Of a DNA stretch of 26,252 nt, positions 16,081 to 22,628 are shown piece by piece. The notes below the pieces were generated by a model. It was not told the origin of the DNA and made no database searches. It saw only the letters and a list, made by a program, of their open reading frames with translations. The position numbers and the translations under genes are program-made. The stretch comes from Gemmatimonadota bacterium (GTDB lineage Bacteria; GCA-2686955). Location: NCBI GenBank assembly GCA_002686955.1, contig NYZA01000036.1:1-26252 (forward strand), read 5' to 3'. How positions within the stretch are numbered: position 1 is the first letter of the stretch; each line of letters starts with the position of its first letter.

Positions 16081-16698
16081 ATGAAGATCGCTCGAAAGCT
16101 CCCCAACCGGCCCGATGCTCCGGAGCCGCTCCACACCCGCGCAGTCCACGACTTACGGTTCATTCGCGAGACGATGGAGGCGGCCGCTCCGATTACGGCG
16201 GTGCCGGGACTGGGGTTGGTCGCCATGGGCCTGATCGCGCTGGCGGCGGCGGCTTTGGCGCAGATTCAGCCCACGGCCGAGCGGTGGCTGGCGATCTGGT
16301 TCGCGGCGGCGATGCTGGCGGTCGGTGTGTTTGGCGTCACGCTGTGGTTCAAGGCCAGAACGAGCGGAGTGTCGCTTTGGCAAGGCTCGCTTCGTCGATT
16401 CGTGCTCAGCCTCTTTACGCCGATGGGCGCTGGCGCCCTGTTGACGACCGCCATGTTGCTCGCGCGGAACATCCAGCCGGTTCCGGGCATGTGGCTGCTC
16501 CTCTACGGCACCGGCGTGGTCACGGGCGGGGCCTACTCCGCCATCCGGATCGTGCCGATCATGGGGATCTGCTTCCTCTGTCTGGGCTCGCTGGCGCTCT
16601 TCAGCCCTACCGAGTGGGGCAACGCGATGCTCGCGCTCGGATTCGGCGGGTTCCACGTCCTTTTCGGGCTGGTGATTGCCCGGCGGTACGGAGGGTGA
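16081..16698 (+). CDS. Six-helix membrane protein of unknown function
   Basis: A 205-residue protein with a short basic N-terminal tail and six likely transmembrane helices, at about 42-61, 70-90, 108-129, 136-153, 157-175 and 180-200. The ATG at 16081 is chosen over an upstream extension because that extension would run through the divergent promoter region. No catalytic motif is recognisable. Its stop lies 4 nt before the start of a winged-helix regulator, an arrangement in which the regulator often controls the membrane partner. It could be a small transporter or a sensor of membrane state. I do not assign a family. Confidence 0.75.
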   Translation: MKIARKLPNRPDAPEPLHTRAVHDLRFIRETMEAAAPITAVPGLGLVAMGLIALAAAALAQIQPTAERWLAIWFAAAMLAVGVFGVTLWFKARTSGVSLWQGSLRRFVLSLFTPMGAGALLTTAMLLARNIQPVPGMWLLLYGTGVVTGGAYSAIRIVPIMGICFLCLGSLALFSPTEWGNAMLALGFGGFHVLFGLVIARRYGG

Positions 16699-16702
16699 TG
16701 TA

Positions 16703-17047
16703 GTGGCCTACCGCGAACCAGCGCCTGAGCGTCATGCCCCGATTCCGGAGCCGCCGGAATCACTCGATCGACTGATTCACGCCCGGGTTCGGCTGGGCGT
16801 CGTCAGCGCCCTGGCGGTCAGCGACTCTCTCTCTTTCAACGATCTCAAATCGCTCCTCAAGACGACCGACGGCAATCTGAGTGTGCACGCCCGCAAACTC
16901 GAAGAGGGGGGATATATCGAGTGCCGCAAGAGTTTCGAGGGGCGCGTCCCCCACACAATCTACGTGTTGACCGAGGCCGGCCGAAACGCTCTCGAGCGCT
17001 ATCTGGATCACATGGAAGCCCTGATCCACTCCGTTCGAGATCACTGA
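16703..17047 (+). CDS. Winged-helix transcriptional regulator (HTH_34/ArsR-MarR-like)
   Basis: A 114-residue protein consisting almost wholly of a winged helix (about 21-101). The helix-turn-helix is ALAVSDSLSFNDLKSLLKTT followed by recognition helix GNLSVHARKLEEGG. The wing is YIECRKSFEGRVPHTIYVLT and a dimerisation helix follows (EAGRNALERYLDHMEALI). This pattern is typical of Pfam HTH_34 regulators. The GTG at 16703 is chosen because GGAGG sits 8 nt upstream; a TTG at 16676 would overlap the membrane gene. There is no ligand-binding domain and no cysteine pair for metal sensing. It is co-transcribed with the membrane protein and likely binds the AT-rich repeat ahead of that gene. Confidence 0.88.
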   Translation: MAYREPAPERHAPIPEPPESLDRLIHARVRLGVVSALAVSDSLSFNDLKSLLKTTDGNLSVHARKLEEGGYIECRKSFEGRVPHTIYVLTEAGRNALERYLDHMEALIHSVRDH

Positions 17048-17087
17048 TCATCTCAAACCGAATCGTTTCTTCTCTCGAGGACTCCCG

Positions 17088-17843
17088 ATGACAGAGTCGT
17101 TACTTCCCGATGCGAATCTCCCTCTGCCGAGGCATATCGCCGTGATCATGGACGGGAACGGCCGCTGGGCTCGGCGCCGGTCGTTGCCTCGCTTGATGGG
17201 GCACCGAGAGGGCGTGAAGTCGGTTCGAGAGACGGTTACCGCGTGCGCAGAGATGCATATCGACGCGCTTACCCTCTACGCCTTTTCGACGGAGAACTGG
17301 GGACGCCCTTCCCGCGAGGTGACCGGGCTGATGCGCCTTCTGCGCAACTACCTCGTGCGCGAAGTCGAGGAAATGATCGAGAACGACATTCGGCTCGTCG
17401 CCATGGGGCGGCTCGAGCAACTCCCCGGCACAGTGCGCAAGGCCCTCGATCGCGCGATGGCTATGACCGCGCATTGCCGTGGAATGGTGCTCAATCTGGC
17501 CCTCTCGTATTCCGGCAGAACAGAGCTGGTCGATGCCGTGCAGCGGCTGGCCGCGGGGGTTGCCCGAGGCGAGATCGCGCCCGAGAACATCGACGAAGCG
17601 GCGATCGGCTCGTTCCTGTATCACTCGGAGCTGCCGGAGCCCGATCTCGTGATCCGCACCAGCGGTGAGCAGCGCATCTCCAACTTTATGATATGGCAGA
17701 TCGCCTACGCGGAGCTCTTCTTCGCCGATGTCCCCTGGCCCGACTTCCGTCAACCCCATCTCTACGCTGCGATCCGGGAGTTTCAGCGACGGGACCGCCG
17801 CTTCGGGCTGGTTCCGGGGGCGATCAGCGAGAAGGCGGGGTAG
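17088..17843 (+). CDS. uppS: Undecaprenyl diphosphate synthase (cis-prenyltransferase)
   Basis: A 251-residue cytoplasmic cis-prenyltransferase that extends farnesyl diphosphate with isopentenyl diphosphate to the C55 carrier lipid for peptidoglycan and other envelope glycans. Signature motifs are all present: IAVIMDGNGRWARRR with the Mg-binding Asp22, TLYAFSTENWGRP, LNLALSYSGRTELVDA, and the C-terminal DLVIRTSGEQRISNFMIWQ with the IPP-binding Arg and Ser. Length is normal. The ATG has GAGGA about 7 nt upstream. It usually sits with cdsA, dxr or frr; here it follows a winged-helix regulator and faces the MamK-like gene, with the two 3' ends overlapping by 20 nt. A UbiA-type prenyltransferase nearby could draw on polyprenyl diphosphate made here, which is inference. 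Confidence 0.96.
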   Translation: MTESLLPDANLPLPRHIAVIMDGNGRWARRRSLPRLMGHREGVKSVRETVTACAEMHIDALTLYAFSTENWGRPSREVTGLMRLLRNYLVREVEEMIENDIRLVAMGRLEQLPGTVRKALDRAMAMTAHCRGMVLNLALSYSGRTELVDAVQRLAAGVARGEIAPENIDEAAIGSFLYHSELPEPDLVIRTSGEQRISNFMIWQIAYAELFFADVPWPDFRQPHLYAAIREFQRRDRRFGLVPGAISEKAG

Positions 17844-18882
17844 GTCCCTCCTTCGCCAATCTCGCCCAATCCTCATCGGGCGTGTCCTTGGCGATCTCGA
17901 GTGCCCCTTTCGCCCCGGCGAAGAGCGCATCTTCCACCGCTTTGACCTTGCCGCCACCGAGCTCGGCCAGCATCTCCTCGATCGCGCGATCGATGCCGCG
18001 AATCTGGCTGCCGCCGCCCGCGAGCAGCACGTTCTGTCGCACCTGCTCCTGGAGCTCGGGGTCGAAGGCGGCAATCAGCTCGCGGATCTCGCCCAGCAGA
18101 TGGGGGAGGATGCTCTCGCAGGCCGTGCGCATCTCGTCGGTGATGTCGTGCGCGGTCGGCTTGCCGTCGACCGGAATCGTGACCTTTACCTTTTGGCCGG
18201 GATCGTCGCCGACGAAGGCGTGAGCCTCCTTCCACTTCACGACCATGGAATCGGTGAACTGAGCGTTCGGGAATCGCTCGTGGAGCAGGTCGGCGAGCTG
18301 CCGGTCGATATAGTCTCCGGCCTGCTCGATGGTGCGCTGGTCCTCGGCGGTCGGGACGGTGCCGCGCATGATGCAGAGGTCGATCGTGCCGGCGCCGATG
18401 TCGACGACCAGCGCGTCGACCAGCATGTCGAGACCGTAGGCGACCGTGAAGGGCTCGCTCACCACCATCGACGCGTCGACCAGCTCCCCAAACGCCTCGC
18501 GTAGCAAGCCCTTGTTGTATGAGCTGGCCTCGGCCGGTGCGCCAATGACCGCCTGAACTCGTTGTCCATCTTCGGCATCGACGAGAGATATCAAGTGCTG
18601 CGCGAGGGCGCGGATCGCCTCTTCGTCGCGCTCGGTGTTCTTGTGCACGACGCCGTCCTGCAGCGGGCGGAAGACGTCGAGAGCGAGCCGGTGGTCGAGG
18701 CATTCGGCGCCGTAGACAACATCCTTTTTCAGCAGCTTGCGGGCGATGACATCTTTGGGCCAACCAACCAGACTGCGGTCCCAGGCGGCGGCGCCGCTCG
18801 ATGTGGTCACGGCGCTGCGTGCCGTGCCGAGGTCGATGCCCACATAGAGATCGTCGAGAGCCTTGCGCTTTCTGGTCGCCAC
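17824..18882 (-). CDS. MamK-like bacterial actin
   Basis: A 352-residue actin-fold ATPase closest, by my reading, to the magnetosome filament protein MamK. Shared features include VGIDLGTARSAV (phosphate 1), VGWPKDVIARKLL, CAVIG-type QAVIGAPAEAS, VVSEPFTVAYGLD, VVDIGAGTIDLC (phosphate 2), RGTVPTAEDQ and LLAGGGSQIRG (adenosine). With the chosen GTG (18882, AGAGGA 6-7 nt upstream) the catalytic Glu falls at 143 and the phosphate-2 Asp at 161, the same numbers I recall for AMB-1 MamK. MamK forms cytoplasmic filaments that position magnetosomes. No other magnetosome gene is visible here; the upstream co-directional gene is a peptidoglycan amidase, 88 nt away. It could position a different cargo or guide envelope growth. 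MreB and ParM fit less well. Confidence 0.85.
   Translation of the reverse strand: MATRKRKALDDLYVGIDLGTARSAVTTSSGAAAWDRSLVGWPKDVIARKLLKKDVVYGAECLDHRLALDVFRPLQDGVVHKNTERDEEAIRALAQHLISLVDAEDGQRVQAVIGAPAEASSYNKGLLREAFGELVDASMVVSEPFTVAYGLDMLVDALVVDIGAGTIDLCIMRGTVPTAEDQRTIEQAGDYIDRQLADLLHERFPNAQFTDSMVVKWKEAHAFVGDDPGQKVKVTIPVDGKPTAHDITDEMRTACESILPHLLGEIRELIAAFDPELQEQVRQNVLLAGGGSQIRGIDRAIEEMLAELGGGKVKAVEDALFAGAKGALEIAKDTPDEDWARLAKEGPTPPSR
17827..17856. terminator. Possible bidirectional terminator between uppS and the mamK-like gene
   Basis: GCGAGAAGG (17827-17835) can pair with CCTTCGC (17850-17856) with a 2-nt bulge, and an inner GGG/CCC pair closes the loop. It spans the overlapping 3' ends of the two convergent genes. 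There is no T run on either side, so intrinsic termination is uncertain. Confidence 0.3.
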
Positions 18883-18970
18883 TTTCTGTCCTCTCTGCGG
18901 CCGAATTCGCGGCCTATTCGACGAGTTTGCGGTTTGTTCCACGATTTCGATTCCCATCTCGAGGATTCGG

Positions 18971-20119
18971 CTATTCGGCCGCGACGAGGCCGCGCCGAGA
19001 GAGCCCTTCGATATAGTCCTGAATGCCCTCGGAAAGCAAGCGCGCGATCTCGTGCCGATGCGACTGCCGCGTCAATCGCCGCTCTTCTTCGGGATCGTTC
19101 ATCAGAGAGACCTCGGCGAGCACGGAGGGCATTCGCGTGTCGAGCAACACCAGGAAAGGTGCCCGGCGCACGCCGTAGTCGCGGATCCGCCGCCCCCGAA
19201 CATCGAGAAGACCGCGGTACAGCCGCTTCTGGATGGAACGCGCTAGGAGCCCGCTCTCCTCCTCCTTCAGAGTCTCGCCCATCTTGGCGATCAGCTCTTC
19301 GAACTCCCCGATCCGCCCCTCGCCGCCCAGATTCTCGCGCGCCGCCGCCTTCTCGGCCCGGTCGTCGGTGGGGAATCCGAGATGGAAGGTCTCGATGCCG
19401 CGAAACTCGGGGTTCTCGAAAGAGTTGATGTGGACGCTCACAAAAAGATCGCCGCCGCTCCGGTTGGCGATCCGAGCCCGCTCGCGCAGCCCCAGCCCGA
19501 CGTCGCTGGAACGGGTCAGAGTGACGCTCAGGCGTGGATCGGCCTCGAGAATCGACGCCAGCTTCAGACAGATATCGAGCGTGACGCCCTTTTCGAGCAG
19601 CCCGGTGTTGGGCCCCGCGGTGCCGGGGTCGCGCCCGCCGTGGCCCGGATCGATCACGACATGCCGAACGCCTAGGTGGAAGAGCTCCGCGAGGGGCAGG
19701 CGATCGCCGTCATCGAGGAAGGAACTGGCGGCGTGCAGGGGGGAGGGGGAGGAGGAAGAGGGGTTCTGGGATGTCGAGTTGCCCGTGGGAAGCGCATGGA
19801 CCGGAGCGGTCACATAGCGCGATCCGGGTGTCGACCCGTCCTCTCGTGCCGTTGCGGAGCCGAATCTGAGCACACCCCGTCCTCCGACGAAGAGCACCGC
19901 CGCCGCCACGACCGCCGCCGCGATTCGGCGTGCCGGCAGGTGCGGATGAGAGTTTCGTAACGCTTGAAAGGGGGCCCCAAAAGAGCGCCGCGACCGGGTC
20001 GATCGCGAATCCGCCAGGTTCTCGCTCACCAGGCGGGCCACGATGCGCCCTTTCATGCGCCGGGCAGCTTCTCTTTCCGGGTCCACGCTCTCGTTTCCGT
20101 TCCGAAGTTGGTCACGCAC
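18971..20119 (-). CDS. N-acetylmuramoyl-L-alanine amidase (Amidase_3, AmiC-like)
   Basis: A 382-residue zinc amidase that cleaves the bond between MurNAc and the stem peptide and in the family separates daughter cells. Zinc and catalytic residues are visible: His160 (VIDPGHGGRDPG), Glu176 (GLLEKGVT), His230 (FVSVHINSF) and Glu336 (VLAEVSLMND). The N-terminal part has a charged cytoplasmic stretch and one membrane anchor (about 64-80), then a Ser/Pro-rich linker (about 110-130). This is an inside-out anchor rather than a cleaved signal. The insert rich in Glu and Lys (about 255-295) resembles the autoinhibitory helix region of Ami enzymes. The GTG at 20119 is the longest start; a GTG at residue 12 or the ATG at residue 22 are possible. 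It lies between the DUF35 gene and the MamK-like gene on one strand. Confidence 0.92.
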   Translation of the reverse strand: MRDQLRNGNESVDPEREAARRMKGRIVARLVSENLADSRSTRSRRSFGAPFQALRNSHPHLPARRIAAAVVAAAVLFVGGRGVLRFGSATAREDGSTPGSRYVTAPVHALPTGNSTSQNPSSSSPSPLHAASSFLDDGDRLPLAELFHLGVRHVVIDPGHGGRDPGTAGPNTGLLEKGVTLDICLKLASILEADPRLSVTLTRSSDVGLGLRERARIANRSGGDLFVSVHINSFENPEFRGIETFHLGFPTDDRAEKAAARENLGGEGRIGEFEELIAKMGETLKEEESGLLARSIQKRLYRGLLDVRGRRIRDYGVRRAPFLVLLDTRMPSVLAEVSLMNDPEEERRLTRQSHRHEIARLLSEGIQDYIEGLSRRGLVAAE

Positions 20120-20157
20120 CCAATAGAAAGAGTAGTCGCCCGCCGCCCCTCAGGTCA

Positions 20158-20616
20158 TCAACCCAGATGCGCGGCCGGGGCCTTGTGCCAGGTCGTGCCC
20201 GATCGGTCGACGGTGAAGTAGACCTTGATCTCTTCTCCCTCTTCCCAGATACGCGGAACCACCTGCACCGCGTCGCCGATCGCGAGCGTGCCGGCGTCGA
20301 GGGTGTCGCCCAGCCAGCCGACCAGGCGCCCGCCCTCTTCGAGCTCGACCACCACCACGGTGTAGGGAGCGATATCGTCGAACCCGGTCGGGGCCGCGTC
20401 GGTCTTGGTGTAGGTGTAGACCTCGCCCTTGCCGCTGTACTCCGTGAATTCGAAATCGTCGCTCATGCACTCCGGGCAGTCGGCGCGGGGAGGAAAGGTC
20501 TGGAAGCCGCAGCCGGAACAGACCGAACCCATGAGCCGGCCGTCTTTGAGATGGACCGCGAAATCGGACACCTTGGTGTACTGGACGAAATTGACTTTGC
20601 CGAACCAGCTGAACAT
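20158..20616 (-). CDS. Zn-ribbon/OB-fold protein (DUF35 family)
   Basis: A 152-residue protein with an N-terminal rubredoxin-like zinc ribbon (Cys33, Cys36, Cys47 and Cys50 in VCSGCGF and DCPECM) and a C-terminal OB fold (YSGKGEVYTYTKT, then VVVVELEEGGRLVGWL). DUF35 proteins form complexes with thiolase-like enzymes and help channel acyl-CoA substrates, for example with SCP-x type thiolases or with archaeal acetyl-CoA acetyltransferase and HMG-CoA synthase. The ATG at 20616 lies 4 nt after the thiolase stop with GAGGGA upstream; longer frames run into the thiolase. Its partner is almost certainly that thiolase. The usual strict partnership makes the call firm; the substrate is unknown. Confidence 0.92.
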   Translation of the reverse strand: MFSWFGKVNFVQYTKVSDFAVHLKDGRLMGSVCSGCGFQTFPPRADCPECMSDDFEFTEYSGKGEVYTYTKTDAAPTGFDDIAPYTVVVVELEEGGRLVGWLGDTLDAGTLAIGDAVQVVPRIWEEGEEIKVYFTVDRSGTTWHKAPAAHLG

Positions 20617-20620
20617 CGTT

Positions 20621-21775
20621 TCAGTCCCTCTTGAAGACGTGGACGAAAGTGTATTGACCGATGCCACCGACGTTGTGCGTCAATCCCACATCGGCGTCGG
20701 GCACCTGGCGCTCGCCGCATTCGCCGCGGAGCTGCCGCACGATCTCGTAGGCCATCGAGACCCCCGTGGCCCCGATCGGATGGCCCTTGGCTTTCAGGCC
20801 GCCATCGACGTTGACCGCGACCTTGCCGCCGATGTACGACTGGCGATCGTCGATGAAGGCACCGCCGCGCCCCTTCTCGCAGAAGCCGAGGTCTTCGTAG
20901 GCCATGATCTCGGCGATCGTGAAGCAGTCGTGTACCTCGGCGACCTTGATGTCCGCGGCGGTCACGTCGGCCATGCCGTAGGCCTGCTTCGAGGCTTCCT
21001 GGGCCGAGGGCAGGCCGACCAGATTCGGACGCCGCAGAACCGACATGCTCGCCGTGGCGCAACCCACACCGTCGAGCCAGATCGGCTTCTTCGAGAGCTC
21101 CTTCGCGACCTCATCCTTCGCCAGGATCAGGCAGGCCGCTCCGTCGGCGTTGGCGCAGCAATCGTAGACACAGAAAGGTGACGAGACCGGGTCGGATGCG
21201 ACAGCTTTTTCGCGGGTGATCTCCTTGCGGAAGAGGGCGTTCGGGTTGCGGGCTCCGTAGTAGTGGTTCTTCTCGGCCACCGCCAGCATCTGGTCGTGCG
21301 TGGTGCCGAACTCGTGCATGTGGCGGTTGGCGAACATGGCGTAGTAGCCGGGGAATGTCGTGCCGAAGACCGACTCCCACTGCACCTCGCCGACCCGCCC
21401 CATCAGCGCCAAGATCTCGGCCGTCTCCATCTCGGTCATCTTCTGGCAGCCGATCACGGCCACCACATCGTGCAAGCCGCTCCGGATCGCCATCCAGGCG
21501 GTGCGCATGGCGGCGCTGCCCGAGGCGCAGGCGACCTCGGTGAGCCAGGTGGGGAGCGGATTGAGGTTCAGATACTCCTGAACCACGCCCGCGACCGAAC
21601 GTTGCTTGTGGTACTCCGGAACCGCCGCGATTACCGACGCATCTAGAACACTTCGTTCGATCGCGGCGTCTTTCATCGCCATTCTAAACGCTTCGAAGGC
21701 CAGCTCCTGGACCGTTGCGTCGCTCCGGCGGCCGAAGGTGCCGTGGCCGACTCCGATGACTCCAACTCGTGACAT
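20621..21775 (-). CDS. Thiolase (SCP-x/acetyl-CoA acetyltransferase-like)
   Basis: A 384-residue thiolase-fold enzyme of the branch that partners DUF35 proteins. The nucleophile is Cys83 (EVACASGSAAMRTA), and the general-base His is His332 (GGLKAKGHPIGATG). Where classical thiolases carry a second catalytic Cys, this sequence has LTHNVGGIG, with His367 at or near that place. HDCFTIAEI is the usual SCP-x motif. It probably catalyses thiolytic or retro-aldol-like cleavage, or condensation, of an acyl-CoA in the cytoplasm. It follows the SDR by 18 nt and precedes DUF35 by 4 nt, so the three are one operon: reduction or dehydrogenation, then carbon-carbon cleavage or condensation. Sterol side-chain, branched acyl or short acyl-CoA substrates are all possible. 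Confidence 0.92.
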   Translation of the reverse strand: MSRVGVIGVGHGTFGRRSDATVQELAFEAFRMAMKDAAIERSVLDASVIAAVPEYHKQRSVAGVVQEYLNLNPLPTWLTEVACASGSAAMRTAWMAIRSGLHDVVAVIGCQKMTEMETAEILALMGRVGEVQWESVFGTTFPGYYAMFANRHMHEFGTTHDQMLAVAEKNHYYGARNPNALFRKEITREKAVASDPVSSPFCVYDCCANADGAACLILAKDEVAKELSKKPIWLDGVGCATASMSVLRRPNLVGLPSAQEASKQAYGMADVTAADIKVAEVHDCFTIAEIMAYEDLGFCEKGRGGAFIDDRQSYIGGKVAVNVDGGLKAKGHPIGATGVSMAYEIVRQLRGECGERQVPDADVGLTHNVGGIGQYTFVHVFKRD

Positions 21776-21793
21776 TTCTTTCTCCCTCGGACC

Positions 21794-22543
21794 CTAGATG
21801 TACTGGCCGCCGTCGATTTTGATGGTTTCACCGGTGATATGTCGCGACAGATCGGAGCAGAGAAAGGCCGTCAGATTCGCCACGTCATCTGGGCTGGCGA
21901 AGCGGCCGACCACCGTTTCGCTCATCGCCGCATTCTTGAACTCGGGTGGGATGGCCGCCATCATCTCGGTCAGCACCATTCCGGGCGCCACCACGTTGAC
22001 GTTGACGTTGAAGCGACCAAGCTCCTTGGCCAGCGATTTCGAGAGCGCGATCTCACCCCCCTTCGAAGCGGCGTAGTTCGCCTGCCCCGCCTTGCCGCGG
22101 ATACCGTTGATCGACGAGATGTTGACGATCTTGCCGTATCGGTGGTCTTTGAAGTGCATTGCGGCGGCTTTGTTGTAGTTGAAGTAGCCCTTCAGGTTCA
22201 CGGTGATGACCTGATCGAACTGCTCCTCCGACATCTTCCAGATCATGCCGTCCCAAGTGATGCCTGCGTTGCAGACGAGAATATCGAAGCTACCGAAGCG
22301 GTCGGCGACCTGCTCCACCATCTTCATAGCGTCGGCGTAGATCGAGACATCGGCCTGGACCGCCAGCGCCTTAGAGCCCATCTCTTCGATCAGGCGGACC
22401 ACCTCTTTCGCCTCGGTGTCGTGACGGCGGTAGTTGATCGCCACATTGCAGCCTTCGCGCGCGAGACGGAGCGCGGTTGCCTGGCCGATGCCCAGGCTGC
22501 CGCCGGTAACGATCGCGCCTTTGCCTTTTAGTCCAAGTTCCAC
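21794..22543 (-). CDS. Short-chain dehydrogenase/reductase (FabG/PhaB-like)
   Basis: A 249-residue classical SDR. Coenzyme motif TGGSLGIG (13-20), VCNAGI (90-95), catalytic Ser144 (VNISSING), Tyr157 and Lys161 (YAASKGG), and the C-terminal DGGQYI. The basic NYRRHD after strand 2 suggests NADP(H). In the family it interconverts 3-ketoacyl and 3-hydroxyacyl thioesters. The GTG at 22543 with AAAGGA about 10 nt upstream gives the standard N-terminus; the longer frame extends through the divergent promoter region into the neighbouring hydrolase and is not real. It is the first gene of the SDR > thiolase > DUF35 > amidase > MamK run. Its leader adjoins a long inverted repeat. Confidence 0.93.
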   Translation of the reverse strand: MELGLKGKGAIVTGGSLGIGQATALRLAREGCNVAINYRRHDTEAKEVVRLIEEMGSKALAVQADVSIYADAMKMVEQVADRFGSFDILVCNAGITWDGMIWKMSEEQFDQVITVNLKGYFNYNKAAAMHFKDHRYGKIVNISSINGIRGKAGQANYAASKGGEIALSKSLAKELGRFNVNVNVVAPGMVLTEMMAAIPPEFKNAAMSETVVGRFASPDDVANLTAFLCSDLSRHITGETIKIDGGQYI

Positions 22544-22559
22544 GGTTTCTGTATCCTTT

Positions 22560-22619
22560 CGTTCTCTGGAGTGCGCTGGGTCCGAAATCATAGCGAATCG
22601 GGACCCGCACCCGAGAACG
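22560..22619. promoter_or_regulatory. Long imperfect inverted repeat in a divergent intergenic region
   Basis: Nested arms pair across a 17-nt loop: CGTTCTC (22560-22566) with GAGAACG (22613-22619), GTGC (22571-22574) with GCAC (22607-22610), and GGGTCC (22578-22583) with GGACCC (22601-22606). It fills the space between the ribosome binding sites of the SDR gene and the serine hydrolase gene. The loop contains TATGAT on the minus strand, a plausible -10 box. It could be a shared operator for both genes or a leader hairpin. Confidence 0.45.
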
Positions 22620-22628
22620 GAAAGCGCC

